A stretch of 64,000 nucleotides of DNA from an uncultured Lachnospiraceae bacterium (GCA_947172645.1 CAMWBY010000017.1:21028-85027); one strand, 5' to 3'. Shown: positions 27,977 to 37,423, counted from the stretch's first letter. Translations and numbers: made by a program. The notes: generated from the letters alone by a model not told the origin.

Positions 27977-29578
27977 TTATAATGCATCGATAACCCCCTG
28001 GATACCCCGCTCCTCATAGATTTTCTTATAGTATGCCACCTCATCCCGAATCAGTTCATCGATGACCTGCATCCCGAGAAGCTCCACCGGGGCCTTATCG
28101 TCCGTCATAATATAGTCCCCCGCCTCATAAGCCGCCAGATTACGGGAAACAGTTCCCATCATTGACGCCAGGTTTTCATCCCCAATCTTTCCCCGGCGGC
28201 TTTCAAAATTCTCCAACATCTGCGGGTTATCGGAAGCAAAAAGCTCTCTGTTCGTGGAACCTTTTACATCCACCGTATACACTTCCCCGAACACACTTCC
28301 AATCGTGTCTGCAAGATGTTGGTTGATGCTGCCTTCGCTGCTGCCCCGCATATTCATATTAACTACCATCACCCCATCTTCCTCCAGATGGTCTTTTACA
28401 AGCGAAAAGAACTCCACGGAAGACATCTGGAAGGGAATCGTAATATCCTGATAGGCGTCCACCATAATCACATCATACTTGCCCTCTATGGCATTCAGAT
28501 ACGCCCTGCCGTCATAGGTCGCCACCTGCACATCCTCCGGCAGTTCAAAATATTCCCGTGCAAGCCCTGTAATCTTCTCGTCAATCTCCACGCCCTCAAT
28601 TGCCATCCCGCCATAATAGTTGCGGCACTGATGGGCATATGTCCCGGTCCCCATTCCCAGAATCAGCACATTACAGTCGGCGGGCTCCTCCTGTCCCGCC
28701 ATCAGAGGCGCCGCCATGGCATAATCATAGTACATACCGGTCAATCCCTCATCCTTCATCAAAATGGACTGCACCCCAAAAAGGACATTCGTAGATAATA
28801 TGACGATTCTGTCATTTTCTTTCACCTGCAAATAATTATAAATAGACTCTCCCTCATAGGCAAGCCCCGTCTCCCAAAAGGCAAAACTATTAGATTTTCC
28901 CAGAAGGCAGCATCCTAAGAACGCCACTGCCGCCGTAATGCCTTTTGCCATGCCTCTCCTCCCGCTGATAAAATATGCCATGGAAAGCGCCAGAAGAATC
29001 CCGGCAAAAATCAGGAATGTAACGGAAGTGCCTACCACCGGAATAGAGATGAAGGTGGGCACAAACGTGCCGATGATGCTGCCGATGGTATTAAACGCCC
29101 CCAGTGTCCCCACAATCTTGCCGCTGTCAGCCAGGCTGTCCACAGAATATTTCGCCAGGGAGGGTGTGACGGTTCCCAACAGGAAGAGCGGAAATACAAA
29201 GATTACCATACAAGCCGCGAATGCCGCCCAAATCAGAAAATTCGTGCTGACCGTGAAAATAAGAAGCGCGGATATCCCCAAAATAATGTACTTTCCCACC
29301 ACCGGAATCGCCGCAATCCACACCGCTGCAATCAATATCCTGCCATAGAGCTTGTCCGGGTTCGGATTCTTATCCGCACTGCGCCCTCCATAGATATTGC
29401 CTAGCGCCATGGCAATCATGATGGTTCCTATAATAATCGTCCACACAATCTGCGAAGAACTGAAGTAAGGCGCCAGAAGCCTGCTGGCGCCTAATTCCAC
29501 TGCCATTACCGACATACCTGCGAAAAATTCCGTCAGATATAAGAATACTTTATTTTTTAAGATAGGTGTCGTGTTCAT
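27977..29578 (-). CDS. Membrane-fused spermidine synthase-like protein
   Basis: A 533-aa fusion with an N-terminal membrane part of about seven helices (residues 10-215, FFAGMSVMAVELGASRLLAP) and a C-terminal aminopropyltransferase-like Rossmann domain (about 235-500). The SAM-binding loop is LILGMGTGTY, the acidic strand end GVEIDE, and the catalytic-loop equivalent VDAYQD. The fusion is widespread in bacteria, but polyamine synthesis by it has rarely been shown. It stands alone, with the SPOCS gene upstream. Confidence 0.85.
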   Translation of the reverse strand: MNTTPILKNKVFLYLTEFFAGMSVMAVELGASRLLAPYFSSSQIVWTIIIGTIMIAMALGNIYGGRSADKNPNPDKLYGRILIAAVWIAAIPVVGKYIILGISALLIFTVSTNFLIWAAFAACMVIFVFPLFLLGTVTPSLAKYSVDSLADSGKIVGTLGAFNTIGSIIGTFVPTFISIPVVGTSVTFLIFAGILLALSMAYFISGRRGMAKGITAAVAFLGCCLLGKSNSFAFWETGLAYEGESIYNYLQVKENDRIVILSTNVLFGVQSILMKDEGLTGMYYDYAMAAPLMAGQEEPADCNVLILGMGTGTYAHQCRNYYGGMAIEGVEIDEKITGLAREYFELPEDVQVATYDGRAYLNAIEGKYDVIMVDAYQDITIPFQMSSVEFFSLVKDHLEEDGVMVVNMNMRGSSEGSINQHLADTIGSVFGEVYTVDVKGSTNRELFASDNPQMLENFESRRGKIGDENLASMMGTVSRNLAAYEAGDYIMTDDKAPVELLGMQVIDELIRDEVAYYKKIYEERGIQGVIDAL

Positions 29579-29659
29579 TTGCCGTCCTCTTCCTGTATAT
29601 TAGTAGTTGCCTTATATTTATCTCATAGTATATATGAAACATCCCATTTTTACAATCGC

Positions 29660-31216
29660 TTAGACACTCCCTTTTACCACCAAAATCTTATCCCCTGCAT
29701 TCACCTCTTCCGAAGTAAGCTCATTGACTTCTTTTAACTGCGCAATCGGCACGTAATACCTCTTGCCGATATCCCACAGCGTATCTCCCTGCCCCACAAT
29801 ATAAATGACCATTCCCGGCAGCTCGCTAAGCTTATTTAAATCCAGGTCCTCAACCTTAATATCCGTAATTAAGCTGCTCTTCTGCACTGCAAACACAATC
29901 ACCTTAAATTGCAGCGCCGCCTTCACATCAAGCTCCGCTCCGTCAAGCATCGTCACGGTCAGCTGTTCAATGCTGTAATGAAGCTTAAAAATACTTGTAG
30001 GCGTAATGTTCTCCGCTTCAATCACGTACTGGAACGGAAGCACATTTTTCGTGGAATAGATGGATTTGGAACCGTTGCTGCACAGATACAGCGTGGTCAC
30101 CGCCAATGTTCCCGTAATGGCAATCCCGTTCTCCACGATTGCCTGTTCTTCAATCTGGATGTCTCCCTCGGAATGTATCAACTGGTACATGGGCATCTCC
30201 GCATTCTGTATCTTCGCGTGTTCCGCAATTTTGCACTTGCCGCTTCCGCTTAACAGAAGGCTCTTAAGCTGTACCTCCGTCGTCAGCGCCTCAATTTCCT
30301 TATCCACACCGTAGATATCCGACAACACTTCCATGTTTTCTTCTTCGTACAGATGAATCTCTAAATCAAGCACCGGTTCTACGCAGAAAACCCGCTCCTC
30401 ACCGTCAAAATCCTGGCGCACTTCCACATTGCACTGCCCCAGGCTGTAGCGTATATCAGGAATCATGTTTTCCCTGCATCCGTGGCACTCGATAATCCCG
30501 CTGAAAGGTACCGTATTCTCATACCACAGCGTCCTGTCGTTGTCCCCCTCTCCCTCATATAAGAAAAAGGCTTTCATCTCTCCCTGGATGGATAGTTTCT
30601 CCTCCAAGGCCTTAAATTCCACATGGTCAAACGTAATATGGTGCCATATGGTCTGAAACACATTGGGCAGATTTCCCGTCAGCTCCATCTCCTCTTTCAA
30701 ACGGAAAATATCCTTTTTCTGCAGCACAAGCTGCACTACAGGATATACCCTTTTACGGTATTCCACCGGCTCATCATGATAGAGGTCAACCGCCGTGTCC
30801 TGCTCCACGTGTTCTTCCAGTTCCAGCCCAAAGGTCACTACTGCCTGAACGCTGAGCTTTCGGGAATTAATTAATCCCACCGTCAAATCTTCTATCGTCC
30901 AGTCCGTCAGGATAATGTCCCCGCTTGTCACCCCTTCCATATTGACCCGTTCCTCGAAAGGAATTACCGCCTCCATGCTGGCGCAGGTCCCTTCCATGTC
31001 CGTAAGGTACAGAATAGATACTACAAGCCTGCCCCGCAGATTCACTACATTCTCACCTGCACGGATTTCCTCCATGATGATTTCGCCCTTGCTGTTTAAA
31101 AGATAACTGGCATCGGGTTTGTTATCTGAAATATTCACATCCTCTTCCAGCACAGTCTGCGTTCCCGCCCTGCTGCTAATCCGGTCCATATGTATCTTCT
31201 TTTTTACTAATTCCAC
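29660..31216 (-). CDS. SPOCS (DUF3794) and LysM domain protein
   Basis: A 518-aa protein with repeated SPOCS/DUF3794 domains (roughly residues 35-115, 180-270, 325-440) and a C-terminal LysM domain (about 468-515, YIVGQGDTLWDIGKRYYVP). DUF3794-LysM proteins occur in spore-forming Clostridia and are linked to spore coat or cortex assembly; LysM would bind peptidoglycan. There is no signal peptide, in keeping with a mother-cell spore protein. Monocistronic. Confidence 0.9.
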   Translation of the reverse strand: MELVKKKIHMDRISSRAGTQTVLEEDVNISDNKPDASYLLNSKGEIIMEEIRAGENVVNLRGRLVVSILYLTDMEGTCASMEAVIPFEERVNMEGVTSGDIILTDWTIEDLTVGLINSRKLSVQAVVTFGLELEEHVEQDTAVDLYHDEPVEYRKRVYPVVQLVLQKKDIFRLKEEMELTGNLPNVFQTIWHHITFDHVEFKALEEKLSIQGEMKAFFLYEGEGDNDRTLWYENTVPFSGIIECHGCRENMIPDIRYSLGQCNVEVRQDFDGEERVFCVEPVLDLEIHLYEEENMEVLSDIYGVDKEIEALTTEVQLKSLLLSGSGKCKIAEHAKIQNAEMPMYQLIHSEGDIQIEEQAIVENGIAITGTLAVTTLYLCSNGSKSIYSTKNVLPFQYVIEAENITPTSIFKLHYSIEQLTVTMLDGAELDVKAALQFKVIVFAVQKSSLITDIKVEDLDLNKLSELPGMVIYIVGQGDTLWDIGKRYYVPIAQLKEVNELTSEEVNAGDKILVVKGSV

Positions 31217-31371
31217 AAAAATAAACCTCCATGCGTATACTTAGTATAAGTGTATGCCGCATGGAGGCTGTATAGAACATCAGTCATAGGAATTGTTGGT
31301 ATTGCAGTAACAATTATTAGTATTATTGTTACGCTTATCAGTATTACACAATCTTATGATAAACAAAGGCA

Positions 31372-31418
31372 TCAAAAAAGCAACCGCCGCTCGCCCAAGT
31401 GATTGGTTGCTTTTTTGA
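31372..31418 (-). terminator. Terminator after pyrD
   Basis: TCAAAAAAGCAACC (31372-31385) pairs with GGTTGCTTTTTTGA (31405-31418). The 14-bp stem has A and T runs on each side and follows the stop of pyrD on the minus strand. A second imperfect hairpin (GTAACAAT 31307-31314 / ATTGTTAC 31325-31332) lies further downstream. Confidence 0.88.
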
Positions 31419-31458
31419 TAAATACCAATTAACAAGGTGAACCGTTTGCTTTACTATA

Positions 31459-32364
31459 CTAATCTTCCACCGCCCCAATCAGTTCCGTCACATTTTCAAC
31501 CCCGTATCTCTTCATATAGGCTTCTATCCCTTCCACAATCTCCACCGTCGCGTATGGATTTACGAAGTTCATAGCCCCCACTGCCACCGCGCTTGCCCCG
31601 GCGAGCAAAAACTCGACCGCATCCTCCGCATCCGCTATGCCGCCCATACCGATAACCGGAATCTTCACCGCATGGGACGCCTGGTATACCATGCGCACCG
31701 CCACCGGTTTGATAGCAGGACCGGAAAGCCCGCCTGTCTTATTGGCAAGCGCAAATTTTCTTCTATGGATATCAATCTTCATGCCTGTAATCGTATTAAT
31801 CATGGACAGCGCATCCGCTCCGGCTGCCTCCGCCGCCTTCGCCATCTCTGCGATATCCGTCACGTTGGGGCTTAGCTTCATGATAATGGGCTGTTTTGCC
31901 TTACGTTTAATCCGGGAAGTAATGTCATACAAGCTGTCCGCCTTCTGCCCGAAAGCGATGGCGCCTTCTTTGACGTTAGGGCAGGATACGTTGATTTCCA
32001 GTAAGTCCACCGGTTCTTCCCCAAGCCGTTCCACCACTTCCAGATAGTCTTCCACCGTCTTCCCACACACGTTGACGATAATCTTCGTATCGTATTTCTG
32101 TAAAAAAGGAATGTCTCTCTCGATTAAGACATCGACCCCGGGGTTCTGCAAACCTATGGCGTTGAGCATACCGCCGTAAGTCTCCGCCACCCGCGGCGTC
32201 GGGTTCCCCGGCCAAGGCACATTTGCCACACCTTTGGTCACCACCGCCCCAAGTCTGTTCAAATCCACAAAATCACTGTATTCCATACCGGAACCAAATG
32301 TCCCGGATGCCGTCATAACCGGATTGTTCAATACCACTCCTGCAATTTCCACCTTTGTATTCAT
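31459..32364 (-). CDS. pyrD: Dihydroorotate dehydrogenase B, catalytic subunit
   Basis: A 301-aa FMN enzyme that oxidises dihydroorotate to orotate, fourth step of pyrimidine synthesis. Class 1B hallmarks are the active-site Cys in EINVSCPNVKEG, FMN-binding IPVIGMGGI and the substrate loop NTITGMKID. It works as a PyrD2PyrK2 complex using NAD+. The ATG overlaps the pyrK stop by one base (TGATG), so the subunits are coupled. Confidence 0.96.
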   Translation of the reverse strand: MNTKVEIAGVVLNNPVMTASGTFGSGMEYSDFVDLNRLGAVVTKGVANVPWPGNPTPRVAETYGGMLNAIGLQNPGVDVLIERDIPFLQKYDTKIIVNVCGKTVEDYLEVVERLGEEPVDLLEINVSCPNVKEGAIAFGQKADSLYDITSRIKRKAKQPIIMKLSPNVTDIAEMAKAAEAAGADALSMINTITGMKIDIHRRKFALANKTGGLSGPAIKPVAVRMVYQASHAVKIPVIGMGGIADAEDAVEFLLAGASAVAVGAMNFVNPYATVEIVEGIEAYMKRYGVENVTELIGAVED

Positions 32365-33152
32365 CAGATTTCCACCTCTTTTGCTTCAAATACCGGCCCG
32401 TCGGTACAAATACGCGCATTGTTTACATGGGAATGGCGGTCGGTTTCCTTCGTCCTGCACACACAGCCCAGGCAGGCGCCCACACCGCATGCCATCCGCT
32501 CTTCCAGGGAAATATAGGCGTCTATGCCCTGCTCCTTAGCATACTGTTTCACTGCGCGCAACATCGGCATCGGCCCGCACGCCATAATCAGGTCGGCCTG
32601 AAGGTCATTGACCCTGATGATATCCATCACATTACCCTGTACCCCCACGCTGCCATCCTCCGTTGCAATATAAACCTGTCCATGTTCCCCCAGGTCGTCT
32701 TGCAGGAAAAGGTCCTGGTTCCGGTATCCCAGAAGAATATGCTTCTCCCCGTCTAACTCCTTTGCAAGCTGCAACATAGGCGGTATACCGATGCCTCCGC
32801 CCATAAGGAACACGTTTTTCCCCTTAGCCAGTTCTACCGGAAATCCGTTACCCAATACGCCCAGGACATCCAAGGTATCGCCCGCGCCATAGGAGGAGAA
32901 CTCCGCCGTTCCCTTGCCCGCAATACGGTATACAAGGCGAAGCCTGCACTGTGCCCTGTCAACTTCACAGATACTGATGGGCCTGGGAAGGAGAGTCGCC
33001 GCATTGTGCGGATATACCGCAACAAACTGCCCCGCGTGGGCGTCTTCCGCCAACTCCGTCTCTAACCACAAGTCATAGACCTGCTCTGCAATCTCTTTTT
33101 GTGACACAACTGTTGCTTTAACCTTTTTCTTGTGAACCGATTCTTTCTCCAT
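32364..33152 (-). CDS. pyrK: Dihydroorotate dehydrogenase B, electron transfer subunit
   Basis: A 262-aa FAD and 2Fe-2S protein that passes electrons from PyrD to NAD+. The ferredoxin-reductase-like FAD domain (RPISICE, about residue 57) and NAD domain (GGGIGIPPM) precede the cluster Cys in CGVGACLGCVC with a fourth Cys in ARICTDGPVF. It is first in the pyrK-pyrD pair. No PyrR-type leader is obvious in the 400-base gap upstream; pyrC lies nearby but on a separate unit. Confidence 0.95.
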   Translation of the reverse strand: MEKESVHKKKVKATVVSQKEIAEQVYDLWLETELAEDAHAGQFVAVYPHNAATLLPRPISICEVDRAQCRLRLVYRIAGKGTAEFSSYGAGDTLDVLGVLGNGFPVELAKGKNVFLMGGGIGIPPMLQLAKELDGEKHILLGYRNQDLFLQDDLGEHGQVYIATEDGSVGVQGNVMDIIRVNDLQADLIMACGPMPMLRAVKQYAKEQGIDAYISLEERMACGVGACLGCVCRTKETDRHSHVNNARICTDGPVFEAKEVEI

Positions 33153-33502
33153 CTTTTCTCCATTCCAAAGCGTTTTTCACTGAGGACACATACATAATTT
33201 AAATTGGTACAGAAATTCCTACTCTGTGCCCTGCCAGAAAGAGAACCTGTGACGCTTTAGCACAAGTTCATATCGTTACAGCCAGTTTTCATCTATATTT
33301 TTCTTTCATCACCCGTTGCGGCATCCTCAAACCCATGCCTACCCAAACTATCTTTCATCATCTTCCACGACTGCTCAAAACAAATCTCATATAGTCCCAC
33401 AAGCCCCGTCATCGTCACATTATCATAAGGCTCCTGATAACCACCGAAGGTACTGACAATATATTACCCCGGGCCGTAAGGCAAAGTCAAGGAAAAGCGG
33501 CC

Positions 33503-33539
33503 TTGACATTTAGTACTATATAGTATTATACTATATAGT
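33503..33539 (+). promoter_or_regulatory. Promoter and twin operator of marR gene
   Basis: TTGACA (33503-33508) and TATACT (33527-33532) are 18 bases apart. Two copies of the palindrome ACTATATAGT (33515-33524 and 33530-33539) flank and overlap the -10 box, 15 bases from each other, directly before the MarR start. This is the classic layout for self-repression. The rest of the 33153-33502 gap shows no gene. Confidence 0.8.
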
Positions 33540-33553
33540 GAGAGGTGATTCAT

Positions 33554-34012
33554 TTGCTAGACCAGACAAACGGTGGTTTTCTGATTACAAAAATCAAGCA
33601 GCTGCAAGGGCGTATCTTTGAAAAGTTGCTTGCGCAGCACAATATCAGTGAGTTTAACGGCGCCCAGGGAAGAATCCTATTTATCCTATGGGAAAAAGAT
33701 GATATCTCCATCACGGAGCTAGCGGAGAAAACCGGACTTGCCAAGACGACATTGACCAGTATGTTAGACCGGATGGAGAAGCAGGGACATATCGAACGGA
33801 TTTATTCTCCCACTGACAGAAGGAGCGTAAAGATACGGCTGACAGAAGCTGCAAGAAATTTCCGGGAACAATACGAACAAGTATCCGTTGAAATGAGTCA
33901 TATTTTTTACAGAGGATTTAGCGATGAAGAAATACTCACTTTGGAAACAGGCCTTAGGAAAGTGCTTAAGAACCTTACAGAAAAGGAGGATTATCATGAA
34001 AAGCATCATTAA
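33554..34012 (+). CDS. MarR family transcriptional regulator
   Basis: A 152-aa winged-helix regulator; the recognition region reads ISITELAEKTGLAKTTLTSMLDRMEKQGHIER and the wing SPTDRRSVKI. TTG 33554 is the preferred start because AGAGGTG lies six bases upstream; GTG 33545 lies inside that site. It is co-transcribed with, and overlaps by 17 bases, the flavin-oxidase-like gene, and probably represses both through the twin palindrome in its promoter. The signal ligand is unknown. Confidence 0.92.
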   Translation: MLDQTNGGFLITKIKQLQGRIFEKLLAQHNISEFNGAQGRILFILWEKDDISITELAEKTGLAKTTLTSMLDRMEKQGHIERIYSPTDRRSVKIRLTEAARNFREQYEQVSVEMSHIFYRGFSDEEILTLETGLRKVLKNLTEKEDYHEKHH

Positions 34013-34433
34013 AGAAGGAGTGCGCGCACTCCGCAAAAATGCACAGGTTGCCTACGTGGCTTCCGTAAACGAAGAGGGATTCCCACAGATTAAAGGTATG
34101 CTCGTTCCGGAACACGAAAGCATGAAAATCCATTATTTCTCAACCAACACCAGCTCAAAAAGAGTGGCCCAGTTTTTAAAAAACCCAAAAGCTTCCGTAT
34201 ATTATGTGGATGATACAAAGGACCAGTATAAGGGCGCGCTGTTCACTGGCACGATGGAAGTCTGTACCGACCATGAGACGAAGGCATTTCTGTGGCAGGA
34301 CGGAGACGAGATGTATTATCCCGGCGGCATCGACGACGAAGACTACTGCGTTTACAGATTCCATGCAGAAACGGTCAATTACTACTACGGACTGAGCAAC
34401 ACCACCCTGTCCATGGATGAGTTTGAAGACTAA
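33996..34433 (+). CDS. Pyridoxamine 5'-phosphate oxidase-like flavoprotein
   Basis: A 145-aa split-barrel protein of the PNPOx-like/FMN-binding superfamily (VAYVASVNEEGFPQIKGM, then STNTSSKR). Small members bind FMN or F420 or are of unknown activity; it is not a true PdxH. Start ATG 33996 has AAGGAGG at good spacing and lies within the MarR gene. Its last four bases overlap the convergent pyrC gene. The pairing with MarR suggests a redox or toxic-compound response. Confidence 0.85.
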   Translation: MKSIIKEGVRALRKNAQVAYVASVNEEGFPQIKGMLVPEHESMKIHYFSTNTSSKRVAQFLKNPKASVYYVDDTKDQYKGALFTGTMEVCTDHETKAFLWQDGDEMYYPGGIDDEDYCVYRFHAETVNYYYGLSNTTLSMDEFED

Positions 34434-35731
34434 AAACTTCCATAGACTACCTTGCCGCCGCAGATAGTATAGCTGATTACCCCGGGCATCCTCTCCCCTG
34501 TGAAAGGAGAATTGGCAGATTTAGAAACAAACGTATCGGCCACCCATTCACGCCCGGGGTCAAACACTACCAAGTCAGCAGGGCCGCCCTCCGCCACGTA
34601 TCCTGCGTCAAAGCCGTACAGCCTCGCCGGCGCCAGGCTCATCTTCCGAATCAGCTCCGACATAGACAAATAATTTTTCTTAACCAGTTCGCGTATCCCT
34701 AACGATAAAGAAGTTTCCAATCCAATAATACCGCTGGGCGCCTCTGTAAGCGGTTTTGCCTTCTCCTGCGCGCTGTGCGGCGCATGGTCGGTGGCAATCA
34801 TATCGATGGTGCCATCCCTGAGCCCTTCTATCACCGCAAGACGGTCTGGTTCTTCCCGCAGAGGCGGATTCATCTTAGCCAAAGGGCCATACTTCATGAC
34901 CGCCTCCTCTGTCAGTGTGAAATGATGAGGCGCTGCCTCCGCATAAATATGTCCGCTTCGCTTTTTCGCCTGCCGCACCAGTTCCACCGCTTCCTTCGTA
35001 CTGATATGCTGGATGGATAAATCCGCTTCCTCCTCCACCGCAATCCGCAAATCCCGCTCCACCATGGAAATTTCCGCTTCCCGCGGCGAACCGCCTATGC
35101 CGTAATGTCTCGACGCCTTACCTGCATTCACCCCATTATTTGTAATCAGCGCCGGATTTTCCTCATGGAGGCTTACAGGCTTCCCGCACCGGGCCGCACG
35201 CCTAAGCGCCTCCCGCAGCAGCCCTTCATCCATGAGAGGTATCCCATCGTCGGTAAATCCCACAGCCCCCGACCGGCTTAAGCCCTCCATATCAGTCAAT
35301 TCTTTGCCCAGAAGCCCTTTTGTCACGTTGGCGCATGTATAGATGTGGATATCCGTCTGACTGCCCTTATTCATCACATAGGAAAGCGTCTCCGGATTAT
35401 CCACCGCCGGCTTCGTGTTCGCCATCAACACCACAGACGTAAAACCGCCCTTCGCTGCCGCCCGCGCACCTGTGAAAATATCTTCCTTATGGGTAAATCC
35501 GGGGTCACGAAAATGCACATGCACGTCTACCAGGCCCGGCGCAACATATTGACCTTTTAGGTCAATTATTTCCGTGTTTTCCTCGCCACCCTTATCTTTC
35601 GTCTCCGCTGCCATAGCCGTTTCTCCCTGCGGCAGTATACGGAATATTTTGTCTTCTTTTATGATGATATCCCTGTACCCCTCCGTCCCGGATGCGGGGT
35701 CAATCAAATAACCGTTCTTCAAATATAACAT
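34430..35731 (-). CDS. pyrC: Dihydroorotase
   Basis: A 433-aa class I zinc amidohydrolase converting carbamoyl aspartate to dihydroorotate. Metal motif DVHVHFRDPG, carbamylated-Lys region GFTSVVLM, further His in HEENP and QHISTKE, and ATDHAPHS with the catalytic Asp. The residues 39-55 insert (MAAETKDKGGEENTEII) is somewhat longer than usual. It has its own unit, preceded by the folded element 35813-35943. Confidence 0.96.
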   Translation of the reverse strand: MLYLKNGYLIDPASGTEGYRDIIIKEDKIFRILPQGETAMAAETKDKGGEENTEIIDLKGQYVAPGLVDVHVHFRDPGFTHKEDIFTGARAAAKGGFTSVVLMANTKPAVDNPETLSYVMNKGSQTDIHIYTCANVTKGLLGKELTDMEGLSRSGAVGFTDDGIPLMDEGLLREALRRAARCGKPVSLHEENPALITNNGVNAGKASRHYGIGGSPREAEISMVERDLRIAVEEEADLSIQHISTKEAVELVRQAKKRSGHIYAEAAPHHFTLTEEAVMKYGPLAKMNPPLREEPDRLAVIEGLRDGTIDMIATDHAPHSAQEKAKPLTEAPSGIIGLETSLSLGIRELVKKNYLSMSELIRKMSLAPARLYGFDAGYVAEGGPADLVVFDPGREWVADTFVSKSANSPFTGERMPGVISYTICGGKVVYGSF

Positions 35732-35812
35732 TTTATCCTATCTCCTCTTGCTTGCCATACTTCTCACACCAACCGCCATATCACAGCTCTGCTATGACTC
35801 AAATCAGTGCGG

Positions 35813-35943
35813 AGAATGCCCGCATTTTGGGCATTCTTTGGCATGAGACGGAGTTGCAATGCAACTCCTAGAACTTCCAAGGCAGCATAGCTGCCTTGGC
35901 GAAATCAGCCATTGCTGCGAGTGATTAGAAGTTCTTCTCATGC
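35813..35943 (-). other. Multi-branched structured element upstream of pyrC
   Basis: An outer stem GCATGAGA (35841-35848)/TCTCATGC (35936-35943) encloses a perfect hairpin GGAGTTGCAATGCAACTCC (35850-35868) and a second stem AGAACTTC (35870-35877)/GAAGTTCT (35928-35935). The second stem in turn holds CCAAGGCAGC (35877-35886)/GCTGCCTTGG (35890-35899) and CAGC/GCTG (35906-35917). A further 9-bp hairpin AGAATGCCC/GGGCATTCT (35813-35837) lies beside it. It fills most of the gap between the lipoprotein gene and pyrC. Function unknown. Confidence 0.7.
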
Positions 35944-35948
35944 TATTA

Positions 35949-36377
35949 TCAGTCAAAAACCACAGGTTTGTCAACAAACTCTGTTTTGATGACTATGTAA
36001 GGATAACTTTCCACAGGCTTGCCTTTCTCCTCCGGTTCCGGGCCAATCAGATTCGTGTCCACATAAACTGCATTGGCTGTTTCATACAAATCATTCACGG
36101 CTATGCTGTAACCGCCTGTCCCCTGCGTGCCATAACCCACACAAATATAAAGAAACCCCTTGTCCTCGAAAGTCATTTTGAATGCCTCTTTCTTTTTCTG
36201 CTCAATCATATTGAACAGTTCTTCCGGTAAATTATCCTCCGCAATCACCGTACATTCCAAGTCTTTGATTTTCTCCATCGTATCCTGCTTTTTTCCACAT
36301 GCAAACACGCCCATGCACATTAAGCAAATCAGACACACACTTACAAACCTTTTCTGATACTCGTACAATCTGCCCAT
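35949..36377 (-). CDS. Small lipoprotein, PrcB-like
   Basis: A 142-aa secreted protein with a signal peptide (RFVSVCLICLMCMGVFAC, probable lipid-modified C27) and a C-terminal segment GYGTQGTGGYSIAVNDLYE resembling the PrcB domain (YxGxKxTGGYSI). PrcB family proteins have been associated with a surface protease complex; no such partner is seen here. It stands divergent from plsC. Function unproven. Confidence 0.6.
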   Translation of the reverse strand: MGRLYEYQKRFVSVCLICLMCMGVFACGKKQDTMEKIKDLECTVIAEDNLPEELFNMIEQKKKEAFKMTFEDKGFLYICVGYGTQGTGGYSIAVNDLYETANAVYVDTNLIGPEPEEKGKPVESYPYIVIKTEFVDKPVVFD

Positions 36378-36568
36378 AGTTTTCCCACTCCGACAATTAA
36401 CTCTTATTACTTAATTTATTACCAAACGGCAAAGTCTATTCCTACTACTGCAAGCCCCGCACTATTTTATGGCAGATAGTGACAGTCCAGCCTTCGTCTT
36501 CACTTTCGCGTCTGAATAGTACATGGCTGAGCTGTTACGACAAATATACTTTTCCTCCTCTATGTCTA

Positions 36569-36597
36569 TTGATTAATACAGCCACAGCCTATATAAT
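36569..36597 (+). promoter_or_regulatory. Promoter for plsC
   Basis: TTGATT (36569-36574) and a perfect TATAAT (36592-36597) are 17 bases apart, giving a leader of about 85 bases before plsC. This is the main thing seen in the 311-base divergent gap 36378-36688. Confidence 0.7.
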
Positions 36598-36688
36598 AGA
36601 TAAGGAGTCTTAGCGTTTTTCTAAAAACTATGGGGATTTCTTTTCCAAACAATTTCCGTAAACAATTAGAACAGGATGGTTGTGTGAC

Positions 36689-37423
36689 ATGATACGTTTT
36701 ACTTGCATTGCGCTTTTTGTCGTGATATTTCTTATTGTAAGCCTGCCGGTCCAACTCGTGGAATATCTTATCGGCAAATCCAATCCGGAACTGAAAGACC
36801 GCAGCTCATTGGCAATTGTCAACTGGGCTTTTCGTGTTGTTTTATTTATGGCAGGCACCTCCGTAACCGTGCTTGGGGAAGAGAATGTCCCGAAAGACGA
36901 GGCCGTGTTGTATGTAGGTAACCATAGAAGCTATTTCGATATCCTCTTAACTTATGTGCGTGTGCCCAGGCCTACCGGCTATATGGCAAAAGTAGAGATG
37001 CTGCGTTATCCCTCGCTATGCACATGGATGAAATATCTCCACTGTATCTTTTTAGACAGAACCGATATCAAGGCAGGGATGAAATCCATTCTAAATGCCA
37101 TAGAGAAGATTAAATCCGGCATCTCCATCTGCATTTTCCCGGAGGGAACCCGCAACAAGACAAGCGAAACGCTCCTGGAATTCCACGACGGCAGCTTCAA
37201 GATTGCCGAGAAATCCGGCTGTCCGATTGTTCCCGTCAGCATCAACAATGCAGGCGCCATCTTTGAGGACCATATTCCCAGAATTAAGAAAGCGCATGTG
37301 GTTATTGAATATGGCAAGCCCATCTACGTGAAGGACCTGAGCAAAGAAGAAAGACGCCGTATCAGTCCGATGGTGCAGGAAATCATCAAAACGAATTATA
37401 TGAAAAACAAAGACCTGGTATAA
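36689..37423 (+). CDS. plsC: 1-acylglycerol-3-phosphate acyltransferase
   Basis: A 244-aa membrane-bound acyltransferase making phosphatidic acid. Block I is NHRSYFDILL (HxxxxD-type catalytic pair), block III FPEGTRNKTSETL, block IV IVPVSINN. One or two helices stand at the N terminus. ATG 36689 is weakly served (AGGA 12 bases upstream); a TTG three codons earlier is the alternative. The ATG overlaps the TGA of a 20-codon frame starting at 36630, so translation may be coupled. Confidence 0.9.
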   Translation: MIRFTCIALFVVIFLIVSLPVQLVEYLIGKSNPELKDRSSLAIVNWAFRVVLFMAGTSVTVLGEENVPKDEAVLYVGNHRSYFDILLTYVRVPRPTGYMAKVEMLRYPSLCTWMKYLHCIFLDRTDIKAGMKSILNAIEKIKSGISICIFPEGTRNKTSETLLEFHDGSFKIAEKSGCPIVPVSINNAGAIFEDHIPRIKKAHVVIEYGKPIYVKDLSKEERRRISPMVQEIIKTNYMKNKDLV

